From Rhynchopus sp. YZ270_cl-10 (Eukaryota; Euglenozoa; Diplonemea; Diplonemida; Diplonemidae), in NCBI GenBank assembly GCA_964035575.1, contig OZ037872.1, forward strand, positions 1,302,001 through 1,366,000: a DNA stretch of 64,000 nt, written 5' to 3'. A program made the translations under genes and the position numbers. Positions 10,601 through 20,090 of this stretch are shown one piece after another (the first letter of the stretch is position 1; each line of letters opens with the position of its first letter). The notes under the pieces are model-generated. The model did no database searches. It saw only the letters and a list, made by a program, of their open reading frames with translations, and was not told the origin of the DNA.

Positions 10601-12164
10601 CGCCTTAGCACGCGAACGCCGTGCAGGAACACGAGAGCAAACCTTGGCGATGACACAAAAACACCTTCTCTTCGACACACCACAAGAAGCCATCAAGGTT
10701 GCTGCGCAAGGTGGTGAATGGGGTGTCTCCTGTGGTCTTGCAGCATGCCATATGGACCTCTGGAAGGAACTCATCATGAACCTTGCGGGGACGCTGAACT
10801 CACAGAGCCCTCTTTTCCATTCACTTCTTGTATCGCAGCACATCAACCCGCTTGAGCAGATGAAGGAGTTCGAGCTTGAGTCTTGGCGCGGCATTTTGCT
10901 GGCCCTACTCAAAACTCCAATGGCTGAATTTAGTATTCAGGTGATTCGCTCGTTGGCAGACCGTCTTATGAAGGCAGGGGCGATAGAGGCAGCACACTTC
11001 TGTTCGCTTTGTTTGACTGCAAGACCAGATGGGCCAGAGTTCAAACCTATTCTCTTAGGGGGAATGAACCAGAGTCCCAGGTGTCGTACTGCATTCATAA
11101 ACCCGCAGACGATCTTCCAAACGGAGGCATTGGAGTACGCGCATATGAAGGCAAATAAGAGCTTTGCCTTTGAGCATCTTGCGCCGTATCGCATTGCTTT
11201 GGCGTGCTATCTGTTTGAGTTTGGGTTGTTTAAAGAGTGTTTGTCGCTTCTCAACGCAGTGCACGTCAAGGCGTTGTCCCATCTGACAGACGACATGAAG
11301 GAGCGCTGCAAAGCGCAGCTTGAGAACGGACGCAGTGGATGGCTTGGAGGTGTGCTCGGGTGGGGTGGCAGCAGCACCGCAAAGGCCAAGCCCACTGCCA
11401 AACCTGCTGCAGACAAACCCAAGGAGGCAGCAGCATCCACAACAGCTGCACCCGCCAAAGCGAAGACAGAGGCAGCTGTCACAAAGAAGGGGTCCTGGGG
11501 GTTCGGCTTCTTCAAACGAAACCAAGAGGATGAGATTCCGCAGGTATCTTCTTTCTTTTTTTTAACTTTGTAAGGAACCACCTCACCCATTTTGCATAAG
11601 GGACACATGGTGAGCACACCTTTTCCCAGGGTTTGGCAGGGCCTCACTTCTCTTACCCTTCCCCATTTTTTTTAAAGGTGACTAAGCACGTCAGGCTTGG
11701 GATCATAAACTGTCCTTCTTTCTTTTCTTGAATATGATAAGGTGACTAAGCACGAAAGGCTTAGGTTCATCTTATAAACTGTCCTTTTTTTCCTCTCTCT
11801 TGCAATTTTCCTCTCACTTCAGGCGATTCTCCCTAGCGCGAATGAGGAAAAGAACGACTTCGGGTATGACCCTGCCTCAGGGCAGTATTGGTTCAAGAAC
11901 AGCGATACCCCGCAAGACGAGGAGCTGAGGAAGCACGAAGAGGATGTAAGGGCGGGGCCGCCCAAGATCCCTGCAGGCGCTGGGGGCGCACACACCCAGC
12001 TGCCCAACGCTATGCCACCTGCGCAGCCATCTGCAGCGCTCCCACCACCACCAGGCCTCGGCGCACCTCCCCCGTCAGCAGCACCCAGCATGCCCCCAAC
12101 CCCCTCAGCTGTGGCGACGGGTGCAGCCTACCTTGACGCCTTCAGTGCCGTCCCGCCAATGTGA
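7659..12164 (+). CDS. SEC16: Sec16-like COPII scaffold with N-terminal SH3-like repeat and WW-like module (1,408 aa, 2 exons)
   Basis: Exons 7659-11543 and 11823-12164 join in phase 0. Sec16 organises ER exit sites and binds COPII coats. Residues about 14-82 resemble a single Mind-bomb-type SH3 repeat (VSVLPDVEVVQGL...CLHL). A long acidic, Pro/Glu-rich disordered region follows, with aromatic repeats (GGQWYYWDGFYYIL, GWYYDYTTAQWLPV). A WW-like motif lies at about 794-823 (DEWVELTDPATG...YFYNP...SQWLRP). The Sec16 central domain starts near residue 846 (HPAIAFSAGKLFVAYPSRK) and runs through an alpha-solenoid containing FDTPQEAIKVAAQGGEWGVS and AAHFCSLCL. Exon 2 completes the conserved C-terminal motif (EEKNDFGYDPASGQYWFK) and ends in a Pro/Ala tail. 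The 279-bp intron carries two family A hairpins. Assignment to Sec16 is by motif memory, without a search. Confidence 0.85.
11677..11712 (+). repeat. Family A hairpin in Sec16 intron (first of pair)
   Basis: GGTGA, inner stem CTAAGC/GCTTGG (one U.G pair), loop ACGTCAG, then GATCATAAACTGTCC. It lacks the CTT of the usual tail. Confidence 0.8.
11741..11785 (+). repeat. Family A hairpin in Sec16 intron (second of pair)
   Basis: Full form: GGTGA, stem CTAAGC/GCTTAG, loop ACGAAAG, then TTCATCTTATAAACTGTCC and a pyrimidine tract running to the acceptor at 11822. Confidence 0.85.
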
Positions 12165-12178
12165 TATTTTCTTTTTTT

Positions 12179-12240
12179 GGTACACCCGACCATTGTACCA
12201 AAGTACACTGTCATCGGGCTGTATTTCAAATCATTTTTTT
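12179..12240 (+). repeat. Family D repeat
   Basis: It starts with a hairpin GGTACA...TTGTACC, then AGTACACTGTCATCGGGCTG and TATTTCAAATCATTTTTTTT. It matches the copies at 45.5, 50.9 and 60.3 kb. Confidence 0.65.
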
Positions 12241-12262
12241 TGTGTCCGATTGTCTCTTTTAA

Positions 12263-12366
12263 AGGTGGAGAGGCTTGGGTTCATATGGTGGGGGGGAGGG
12301 TGGGGGGTATGAATCTGATATTTAGGTGACCAAGCATGGGAGGCTTAGGTTCATCTTATAAACTTT
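12263..12366 (+). repeat. Two family A copies (truncated, then full)
   Basis: 12263-12292 retains GGTGGAGAGGCTTGGGTTCAT, missing the 5' half-stem. 12325-12366 is full, with GGTGA, CCAAGC/GCTTAG (one mismatch), loop ATGGGAG and TTCATCTTATAAACTTTTTC. Confidence 0.75.
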
Positions 12367-12555
12367 TTCTTTTGCTCATATTTGTAAGATGGCTTGAGAG
12401 GGGTTCATCCTACCAAATTTTCTCTTTTTGTATCCCTAACTTTTTTTGGAAAAAATCTTGGAGCAAACTGTCTGCCGAAGGGGGTAGGGTGGGGGGGTGT
12501 AGTGCCATTTTCTCCTGGGTCTAGCCTTCTGGGTCCTACGGGTCTTTCACAATGT

Positions 12556-12592
12556 GGTGACTAAGCATGCGAGCTTAGCTTAGGTTTTATCT
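12556..12592 (+). repeat. Family A hairpin with duplicated 3' half-stem
   Basis: GGTGA, CTAAGC, loop ATGCGA, then GCTTAG present twice (GCTTAGCTTAGG) before TTTTATC. Confidence 0.6.
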
Positions 12593-12994
12593 GACACGCT
12601 TTTTTTCGTTCTTTCTTTAAACTCTTTTCGGTGATACTTCGTTATGTCATAAACGAGAGGTATTTGTATTGCAAGTCACATTTTTCTTTCTCTGTAGACC
12701 CGTATTCTCTTTTTTCCCGATTCAAACAGCGAGAAAAAGAGTGGGGGTCAACTTTTCCGGACATCGAAAACAAAACAATAGGCGGGGAAGCGTGAGAAGC
12801 AGCGCACCCCAAGAATATAAGGACACAATGGGAGAGGGGGCGGGGGGGAGAGGAGGGATGAGGGTAAAGGAGAACAAAACGGTTGTTTTTTTTGGAAGCA
12901 CATCCAAAAAACACACGTGCAAAAGGGAAAAAAAGAAATGCATGGGCAGGATCCCTACCATATTCTTAACAGCGTTGTCTTTTTACGTCAATGC

Positions 12995-13092
12995 AGTGCT
13001 CTCTGTGGGTTTGATAACCCGGCGGAGAAGCAGTGCCTGTGTCGTCGAGGAACGGCGAGGATTTTGCACTTTTTCAACTTCTCTTTTTTTTT
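12995..13092 (+). repeat. Family B repeat
   Basis: GTGCTCTCTGTGGGTTTGAT, then AACCCGGCGGAGAAGCAGTG, CCTGTGTCGTCGAGG, and a 3' half GAGGATTTTGCAC...TTCAACTTCTC followed by T-rich sequence. Its partner copies are at 13.3 and 46.5 kb. Confidence 0.65.
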
Positions 13093-13298
13093 CCGGGGTT
13101 TTCCGGGTAAAGAAACAGAAATAACACAAACGTTACGATCTAACAACACGAATTCCCCATGGAATCTTTGAGTTTATCTTTTTTTTTTTGTTTTGTTTTT
13201 TTGAAGATGCATGGGTACACTATGAGAGTATAAACCACATCCGTCGTTCAAGTTTTTTTTTTTGTTTTGTTTTGTTTTTTTTTTGTTTCAAGGTAAAT

Positions 13299-13392
13299 GC
13301 TCTCTGGGGGGTTCGATAACCAAGCGGAGAACCAGATGCCCGCATCCACCGATGAACGGTGAGGCGTTTGCACTTTCAACTTTTCTTTCTTT
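13299..13392 (+). repeat. Family B repeat
   Basis: TGCTCTCTGGGGGGTTCGAT, then AACCAAGCGGAGAACCAG, a local hairpin GATGCCCGCATC, then GAGGCGTTTGCACTTTCAAC and TTTTCTTTC. It shares long blocks with 46465-46554. Confidence 0.7.
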
Positions 13393-13711
13393 TGCATCGA
13401 GTGCATCGATCCATTTGCTACAAAAACCTGTCCCTTCTGGGTTGGACTTTCGAATGGATTTTCATGTCATACTATGAGAAGAAAGAATGGTGGTACCACA
13501 GATGTCACGACACCCCTCAAAAAAAAAGCCCCCCTCTTCTTGCCCACAAAACAGAAACACTAAAACCTTTGAATGTTGTTGAAAACAAAAAAGTTTGATC
13601 CCCCCCCCTTTTTACTTCCATTAGGTTCAGCTATAATATTATCTCAATTATTGTAGCTGGGGTTGTACCAGGTGGACGTCCTTTACTAAAAAACAGAGCA
13701 GAACTATATTG

Positions 13712-15553
13712 ATGTTGAGAACGACAACAACACTGCGCAGCATTGCGGAGGGTTCTATTACACAGCTTTTATGCGATAAGACACCGCTTGACACGCAGGT
13801 CAGTTCTCTTTTGGAGAAAAGGGCAGGTCCGGTTCTCCGGGTTCTTCATGAAAACCGGCTTCTCGAACGGAGAAGGGAATTAACGGCTTTGTTGAGTCGT
13901 CATATATCTTATGGTGATGCGCAAATTCCAAGAAATCTGTTGATAGCATTGGTAAAAGCGTTGTACAATTTGGATGTAGTGGACCGGCAGATTCTTGGGG
14001 TGTTAATTAAACGGATTCATACGATTAAAGTCAACGATTTGCATGCGTTGTTCGGCATAATGCGTCGGGTAGTGTGGAAGCGTGTCTTTTTCGAGAATAT
14101 CTCAGTAGTGACGGTGGATTTAGAAGAGAAAGGGTCCGCAGAAGCATTAATAGGGGTCTCAAAAGTGGCAAAAGGGGGTAAATTCTCTAACCCCCCGGTG
14201 TGCGAACAGCTTGGAGAGAAATTGGTTGAGTTGCACAGAAGAAACCCAATTTTTATGCCGTTTTCGAGGACTGCGACTTTTTTGCATTATTTGCGTTGTC
14301 AAGAAAGCGTTTTTTTGCTTATAAATGAGGAACGGATCACTTGCATGCTTGCCACCGCCACACTGCCAGACCTTCTCAGCATTCTCCGTGCAGTAACGTT
14401 CTTCCAGCTGGACGGCAGCATAGCTCCCCTTTGTGTGACCATCATGCGAAGGCACTTTCATACCCTGCGGGTCGAACGTTGTGCCCTCAAACCTCCTGCC
14501 CGCGCAGAATTCATCTATCTTTGCGGGGAATTCTCTCAACACAAATCACATCATAGTGACATTTCGCTTCGATTGGTTGATAGGATTTTGACTGCGAAGC
14601 ACCGCTTTTCTCTTGCTGATCATGATCCTGATGAATTATCGCTGTTATTAAAAGGAATTTCGACGACACTCTTTAATTGGGACCAAGCCAAGCATGGAGG
14701 AGCGGTGCGCATGCAGTTACAACCATGCGAGCAAAATCTGATCCGCACTGTCGACGCTATCATTCTTGAATTTGCTGATAAGATTTTGAAAGGGAATGTA
14801 TCTGCAAAGACGTTATGCCGTGCCTGCGGGGCGTTTCTACAGCTCCACAGCCAAGCCCGTACAGAGCGCACCAGATTTCCTCTTAACTCCTTCAGCGCCT
14901 CTCAATTCTTCTCTGCGGTGGAGCTCTGTCTTAAGCGAAGAGTATTTTCTCTTTCAGATAGACCGCCTTCACAACGAAGCGGGCTTGCTTCATCTCTGAT
15001 TACGTTGCTGTCTATTATGTCTTCGTTGGATCAAGGTTCATTGGCGTTGTATCGAGACATCGGTGGGGATATAGTAGAGATGAAGGTAGCGATATCTGCA
15101 TTGGAGGGGGTATTGCTTGCAGGGTCGTTGAAGAGGATGGAGGTGGGGGTTGTGGTAGGGGAGGTATTGGATGGGGTGTTTAGGGGGTTAGGGGGGCTGC
15201 GAGGGGAGACATTGGCGGCGGTGTTCAGGAGGTTGGTTGCACCGCCGTTTGAGGGTGAGGTGCAGATCCTGCGGTTTATCGCAGCGTTGCGGCGCAATCC
15301 AAACGCAGCCGTATCGTTGCCCCCCGCAACCATCCGGGCGGTGCTCGCGAAGGCGACGCACCATGCCCTCCCGCAGCACACCATCCAATACGTTTCTGCA
15401 TTACTCATTCAAGTCGACGGTGCAGGACACAGAGATACCGCCGCACTGCAGCAGCTCGCTAAAAGCATGGCAGACCCGAACTTCACACACACCGTCGAAA
15501 ACCATCCTCTCTATAAAAAGGCTACAGAAAAGCGGTCAAAGAAGGAATGGTAA
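13712..15553 (+). CDS. Helical-repeat protein, possibly mitochondrial (613 aa)
   Basis: Single-exon ORF starting MLRTTTTLRSIAEG, a basic, hydroxylated N-terminus typical of a mitochondrial presequence. The rest is predicted almost all alpha-helical, with Leu/Ile/Val/Arg heptad-like spacing (for example LPDLLSILRAVTFFQ and MRRVVWKRVFF) and a basic C-terminus (KKATEKRSKKEW). This resembles the alpha-solenoid RNA-binding or ribosome-associated proteins common in euglenozoan mitochondria, but I cannot assign a family. The ORF ends shortly before the next gene's leader region on the same strand. The real start could be slightly different, because no clean pyrimidine-tract acceptor is seen immediately upstream. 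Confidence 0.75.
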   Translation: MLRTTTTLRSIAEGSITQLLCDKTPLDTQVSSLLEKRAGPVLRVLHENRLLERRRELTALLSRHISYGDAQIPRNLLIALVKALYNLDVVDRQILGVLIKRIHTIKVNDLHALFGIMRRVVWKRVFFENISVVTVDLEEKGSAEALIGVSKVAKGGKFSNPPVCEQLGEKLVELHRRNPIFMPFSRTATFLHYLRCQESVFLLINEERITCMLATATLPDLLSILRAVTFFQLDGSIAPLCVTIMRRHFHTLRVERCALKPPARAEFIYLCGEFSQHKSHHSDISLRLVDRILTAKHRFSLADHDPDELSLLLKGISTTLFNWDQAKHGGAVRMQLQPCEQNLIRTVDAIILEFADKILKGNVSAKTLCRACGAFLQLHSQARTERTRFPLNSFSASQFFSAVELCLKRRVFSLSDRPPSQRSGLASSLITLLSIMSSLDQGSLALYRDIGGDIVEMKVAISALEGVLLAGSLKRMEVGVVVGEVLDGVFRGLGGLRGETLAAVFRRLVAPPFEGEVQILRFIAALRRNPNAAVSLPPATIRAVLAKATHHALPQHTIQYVSALLIQVDGAGHRDTAALQQLAKSMADPNFTHTVENHPLYKKATEKRSKKEW

Positions 15554-15784
15554 ATCTAACACTGCGTTTCTCTCTCAGATTTAGCAAAGATAGTATGAGG
15601 GGTTTAAAAGGTCCTCTTTTTTGTCTCATGATTTCACCCGCCCCCTCTCTGACCATTTTCGTTACCTCCTTTTTCCCCTCACCCTTACCCTCACCCCCGA
15701 TCTACAGGGAAAGAAAAAAAAAATATGAGATAGAGGATGTAACCGATATTGCGTTTTTTTTTTCAAAAAGAAGAAAAAAAAAAT

Positions 15785-17782
15785 ATGGCAACAATCCATG
15801 AAGAATGGGGTTCCAGTGTCGATGCTATGCGTGGAGCCTATGAGGAAGGGGCGGATATAGCCTGCAGTGGGAAGGCGGTTGTAGCACAGCGCCTCGCTGT
15901 CTGGGTGAACAAAAGCAAGGTGAAGGCGTCGAGGAAGTGCATCGTTTCGTTCTGGGAGCCGAGGAGGGAGAGCGGGGCGCAGAACACCACTAAATCGAAT
16001 GAGGCGCAGATTAACACTCAAATTGCGAAGATCTGGGAGGCCATACCACGGTGCAAAGCCCCTTTTGACGCCTGCATTGACAAGCAAATCTTTGAATACG
16101 TTTGTTCAAAGGTCCTAGAGCTTTTCGTTCCGCCCTCCTCCATAAGCGTTTATGCCCCCGCTGTGGAGAATGAATGGAATAAACAACAAGGTGCAGAACG
16201 GTTTTTTATGAAAGGCGCGTTGTTCTGCGAGACCTTAAAGATATTCTTCGATTCATGGTGTTCTGCGGTAGCGGAGGGGCAGGAGGTGAGTTTATTGCAA
16301 CGTTTGCAGCAGGCGGTATTGGATAAAAACTTTACCTTTTCTGACAAAAAGGCCTTGTACAATTGGAAGGCCTGGGTCGCCTCCGGAGGAAACAAAGCCA
16401 ATGACATCTGCCCCTTTGGGGTTCGTCGCAGCCCCCTCGCTGCACCTGCCCTCATCAACTCACCACCGCCACCTCTACTCTCTTCACCACGACACCGTCC
16501 ACCCCAATCCCCCTCCATGAACCAATTAAAACGGGCTACCAGCAGAAGCTCGTATCTCGGAGCCCTCGGAGATGCCAATAAAAGCTTGCAAGAAAAAATT
16601 GAGGATAAGCTCAATGAAGACAAGCCGCGAACGTCAGTCAAAACGTCATTTCGAAAAAAAAGCTCGAAATTGCTGCGCGCAACCTCAAAGCTGACCTCCG
16701 CTTCGTCCCAGCAGACGAAGGGGCAGTCCTCGGAACGGCCTGCGACGCCGAAGGAGGAGGCGTACAATGACGACGATGAGGTGGGCTCGTGGTGTTCCTC
16801 TTCTAATTCGTCCCCGAGACAGACGCCACGTGTCTCACCTACACGAAACAACATGTCGTTTCTCGGAGAACGCACCAACACCGCCCTCAGCCAATCAAAC
16901 CTCCAACTCCTCGGTGATGACATTGCCAGGTCAGAGCAGAGCCCCTCCTACGCAGCCACCTGCGGGCTACTCGGAATGGAAGGATCGACAGCACGGCATG
17001 GACAGAGTTTGGGGATTCTTTCATATTCTGAAGGGGAAACCTTTGTGCTTCCGGAGCTGTTAGTTGAGAAGGAGGTGGAGAAAGAACCGGTCGAATCGGG
17101 GCTTGCTGGGAAGTTTAAGATGTTCCCGTCTGTGGGGGGTGGTGGTGGTGGTGGTGGGGGAGGAGGAGGAGGAGGAGGAGGAGGAATCTCACTAAACTTC
17201 GCTGCAGCAGCCAAATTAAAGTCGAAGCTCGTCACCAAAGGAGAAAAGAGGCGGGCAAAACTGCGTTCCCAGGTAGTGAGTTTGGGTCTGAGTGAGGAAC
17301 AGAGTGGGGTTCCGCAGGGGAGGCGTTTAAAAGAGTTGAAAAAAAATACGAAAATGCGGGTTGGAGCGTTGAAGGGGCTTTCTGTGGTGATTGGGAGGAC
17401 GGAGGTGAAGAAAGCGGATGATGTCACGGAGGAGCAAAAGATGATACAGCGGAAGGTGTTACGGTCTGCGTTTCTTTCGAACAAATTTGATAAATTCAAG
17501 ATGAAGACGGGGGGGATGAAGCAGGAGGAGGTGGAGGAGGAAGGTGTGCCAAGCCGTACATTGTTAGGGAAATTCAAAAAAGCTGCGCGAAGTCTTGCAG
17601 CAGACATGCCTGAGGGCATGGTCAGCGACGTCGACGAAACGCAGAAGCAAGCAACCATCTCCAACGCACTCCCAGAGCTCAAACGAGCGCAAGCCATCCC
17701 AAAGCGTTGCGAAGGCAAACCTACTGTCCTCAACAAACACAGCCCTGCAGCGAATAAGGAGATTTCTCTGTGTACCGAATGA
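15785..17782 (+). CDS. Unknown protein with helical N-terminal domain and poly-Gly tract (665 aa)
   Basis: The start ATG lies 77 nt after a pyrimidine-tract AG (15706-15707). Residues about 1-215 look globular and helical, with scattered Trp and Cys (AVWVNKSKVKASRKCIVSFW, LYNWKAWVASGG). After that the protein is disordered and Ser/Pro/Lys-rich with long basic runs. A run of about 16 glycines is encoded by GGT then GGA triplets (17140-17185) and may vary in length. The C-terminal third is basic (GKFKKAARSLAADMPEG). No family is recognised; the coding call rests on length, codon pattern and position. Confidence 0.75.
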   Translation: MATIHEEWGSSVDAMRGAYEEGADIACSGKAVVAQRLAVWVNKSKVKASRKCIVSFWEPRRESGAQNTTKSNEAQINTQIAKIWEAIPRCKAPFDACIDKQIFEYVCSKVLELFVPPSSISVYAPAVENEWNKQQGAERFFMKGALFCETLKIFFDSWCSAVAEGQEVSLLQRLQQAVLDKNFTFSDKKALYNWKAWVASGGNKANDICPFGVRRSPLAAPALINSPPPPLLSSPRHRPPQSPSMNQLKRATSRSSYLGALGDANKSLQEKIEDKLNEDKPRTSVKTSFRKKSSKLLRATSKLTSASSQQTKGQSSERPATPKEEAYNDDDEVGSWCSSSNSSPRQTPRVSPTRNNMSFLGERTNTALSQSNLQLLGDDIARSEQSPSYAATCGLLGMEGSTARHGQSLGILSYSEGETFVLPELLVEKEVEKEPVESGLAGKFKMFPSVGGGGGGGGGGGGGGGGGISLNFAAAAKLKSKLVTKGEKRRAKLRSQVVSLGLSEEQSGVPQGRRLKELKKNTKMRVGALKGLSVVIGRTEVKKADDVTEEQKMIQRKVLRSAFLSNKFDKFKMKTGGMKQEEVEEEGVPSRTLLGKFKKAARSLAADMPEGMVSDVDETQKQATISNALPELKRAQAIPKRCEGKPTVLNKHSPAANKEISLCTE

Positions 17783-17828
17783 AACCCATAACAATTCACT
17801 TCAATACAAAGAAGAGAAACACAGTGGA

Positions 17829-17899
17829 GATTACACCAACTGTGGCAACACAACCCGAGGCAACATGCACTACTCCAACAATTTTATCAGAAAAAAAAC
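17829..17899 (+). repeat. Family E repeat
   Basis: TGTGGCAACACAACCCGAGG, then CAACATGCACTACTCCAACA and ATTTTATCAGAAAAAAAAC. Related copies are at 50070-50127 and 54333-54402. Confidence 0.6.
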
Positions 17900-17993
17900 A
17901 TAAAGTGCAAAACCTAGAGTGAAGATAGATGGTCGCTGTGAAGCATCAGAGAGAAAGCTGGGAAGGTGCAGTTGAAAGCAGTGCATCAGAGGC

Positions 17994-18513
17994 ATGGAGA
18001 GCGATACCGACGATGAGGATCCCCTGGATAGCACTGCTGACCGCATTGTCGTGGGGGGGATTATCAAAAAGGAAAAAATGTATCTTGTTTCCACAAGGTG
18101 TGTTTTTAAAAAGGAGGTTTCATCTTGCAACGATTTTTTTCCCCTCTGTGCATATTCTCGAGAGGCAACTATCCTGTGCATTATCCTGTGTACAAGCGAA
18201 AAAAAAATAGGGTGACGACATCATCCCGACAAGTCTCTGAGAGACAGACCGAAATTTTCAAACCCAGCGTAAAACGATATTTTTTATCCAAGGTTTCCTT
18301 CGTCTCTCTTTTTTTGTTTCCCCTTTTTGTCAAAAAAAAAGCCCTCTTTTCAGCGGCGCTTTTTTCGACCTGCCCAATTTCCTCCACAGCCCTCCGCCTC
18401 TCCCTTTTTCCAGAGTGAGAGGGGGCGGGTCTGGAGGGAACACGACGCCCTCGATGATGCTGCCACACAACCAATTTGCTGCTGTCCCGACCACCCTCTC
18501 TTTCTCTAGGTGA
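17994..18513 (+). CDS. Candidate small two-exon gene (75 aa)
   Basis: Exon 17994-18097 (MESDTDDEDPLDSTADRIVV...) splices in phase 2 at AG|GTGTGT to 18390-18513, after a TTTCCTCCACAG acceptor. The join keeps an open frame reading SPPPLPFSRVRGGGSGG and ending TTLSFSR. The acidic N-terminus and Gly/Pro-rich C-terminus match nothing I know. The 5' splice site is GTGTGT, like the intron at 54311, rather than the usual GTATG. It could be a chance ORF. Confidence 0.35.
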
Positions 18514-18731
18514 TTTATTCTATCCCCTCCGCTCTCCCTTTTTTGTTCTTGACAAACAACAACGAAAATAATGTACTTTTATGTCCGTATCGTCTTCCCC
18601 CTCCCTCCCTCCCTGTGGTACAATCGCAAAAGGGGGGACCTCCTTATAGGAAAAAGGAAAAGGGGTAGGTGTTGCTTTTTAGCAAACGCAACACAACAAC
18701 AAGCAAAAAAAAAAAAAATTACAAAATAACG

Positions 18732-18896
18732 ATGATGATTCTTGGGTTGGTTTGGATGCCAGCGGCGCTGTGCTGTATCTGCTGTGTGTGTTGTGTTGTG
18801 TGTGGGTACGGGCCCTACAAGATTGTTTCTCGAGCACAGGAGTTTGTCGACTACAAGGACAGCAATAGAACTGAGCGAAAGGAGCGCATCCTCTGA
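18732..18896 (+). CDS. Cys-rich single-pass membrane microprotein (54 aa)
   Basis: MMILGLVWMPAALCCICCVC is a hydrophobic, cysteine-packed segment (8 Cys within 12 residues) followed by a short charged tail ending RTERKERIL. The pattern is that of a tail-facing microprotein palmitoylated at the membrane. The ORF sits in a gene-sized gap on the coding strand, with A-rich sequence just upstream. No homologue is recalled. The low-complexity TGTG run in the DNA tempers confidence. Confidence 0.45.
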   Translation: MMILGLVWMPAALCCICCVCCVVCGYGPYKIVSRAQEFVDYKDSNRTERKERIL

Positions 18897-19206
18897 ACAC
18901 TGTCTGCCTCACACAAAAAAATGATGCATGTTTCTATGGCGGCTACACTAACACAGATTATCAAAGAGTTTAACAAAACTTAGGTTGTGCCGTCTGCAGC
19001 GCCCCTTAGGCGACCGTTAGTACAGACCCACCGATAATCAATGCAAAAAAAGCCTGCACCAAAAAGAAAATAAACGTAAGCAAACCCCTAACCCCTTCGA
19101 GTGAATTTGCACAAGAAGAAACCATGACTTACCACAAATAACGCCTCCATGTTTTCCCCCTCTTTGAAAGACTTTTGATATTTTTTTCTTCTTTGTGTGC
19201 GAACAG
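18897..19206. other. Region probably holding the unseen first exon of the next gene
   Basis: No complete ORF. Short coding-like stretches lie near 18923-18985 and 19020-19075, the latter ending at a GTAAGC donor. A T-rich acceptor ends at 19206. The first exon could not be resolved. Confidence 0.3.
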
Positions 19207-19675
19207 AAACGCGCAGCGCGTCTTCCACCATCCTCAAGCTGTCTGGATGCTGATTCAGAGTCCTTTCCGCATCTCTTCCACCAGATTCTCTGCAAAAGGT
19301 GTTTCCCACTTCTATGTGAAAGGCGTCCGTATGCGGACTGTTAAAATATCTGTCAACTCAACTTCAACAAGGAGCTAGACAGAAAGAGAAAGCGTGATGA
19401 AGCTGAAGACGAAAAAAGAGCAAAGACATGCTGTGCTCCCCAGTGCTCTAGTGATGCGACCCGACAACAGGAAGGTCAGCGTAATGTCATTTTTTTCTTC
19501 TGCAGTATCTTCGAAAACCTTCTCAGGTCTTCGTCCAAAATCTGAACTAAAGGACTGCACACATGTGTACACATGCCTGCAAGGCGGAAATGGGGGCAGG
19601 AGTAGGTCTTCATCGCGCGACACAGTGAACCAAGCAGAATCGGAGGGTCTTGCACTATTAGGATTCACCTCGTAG
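19207..19675 (+). CDS. Candidate three-exon gene, 5' end unresolved, basic Cys-containing protein
   Basis: Exons 19207-19328, 19383-19474 and 19506-19675 join in frame (phases 2 and 1) and end at TAG. The first intron (GTATGC...CTAGACAG, 54 bp) fits the local intron style. The second (GTCAGC...CTGCAG) is only 31 bp. The joined peptide includes CKRCFPLLCERR, PKRKRDEAEDEKRAK, TCCAPQCSSD and a Ser/Arg-rich stretch. No in-frame Met exists in these exons, so an upstream exon must supply the start. Reading through without splicing hits stops. Function unknown. Confidence 0.4.
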
Positions 19676-19825
19676 TGGTGCACTTCAGTCGAGAACCAGC
19701 AAGTTATTTACGCCCTTCTTGTCATATCCACCTCGTGGTGCCTGGCTGCATCACACTATGAAACTGCTATTCACAATTCTACACTCCTTCGTTAACGTGC
19801 ACATCTGCCCTCTCCCTCTCCCTCC

Positions 19826-20068
19826 CACCCACCACCACCACCACCACCACCACCACCACCACCACCACCACCACCACCACCACCACCACCACCACCACCA
19901 CCACCACCACCACCACCACCACCACCACCACCACCACCACCACCACCACCACCACCACCACCACCACCACCACCACCACCACCACCACCACCACCACCAC
20001 CACCACCACCACCACCACCACCACCACCACCACCACCACCACCACCACCACCACCACCACCACCACCA
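19826..20068 (+). repeat. (CAC)n microsatellite, about 80 triplets
   Basis: A nearly pure CAC run of about 240 bp ends CACCACCAG, 22 nt upstream of the MFS transporter ATG. Read in frame it would encode poly-His, but I treat it as untranslated (see the transporter entry). Confidence 0.95.
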
Positions 20069-20090
20069 GGCACCCCACCCACACCGCACG

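Larger units (their letters stand above)
12165..13711. other. Intergenic region dense in families A, B and D
   Basis: No gene is supported; the ORFs here overlap repeats and homopolymers. It contains family D at 12179-12240, family A at 12263-12292 (truncated), 12325-12366 and 12556-12592, and family B at 12995-13092 and 13299-13392. An imperfect hairpin sits at 13628-13660 (CAGCTA/TAGCTG). Confidence 0.55.

Noticed and set aside
13299-13330. tRNA or tRNA-derived SINE suggested by GGTTCGATAACC
   Set aside because: It resembles a pol III B box but has one extra base, no A box and no cloverleaf; copies lack A-tails and duplications.
17140-17185. Frameshift artefact at the poly-G/GGA stretch
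   Set aside because: The reading frame is the same on both sides and continues for 200 more codons, so this is a poly-Gly tract within one protein.
19719-20090. Poly-histidine N-terminal extension of the MFS transporter
   Set aside because: The open frame comes from a CAC microsatellite. Normal MFS sequence starts at ATG 20091, just after a plausible acceptor at the end of the run.
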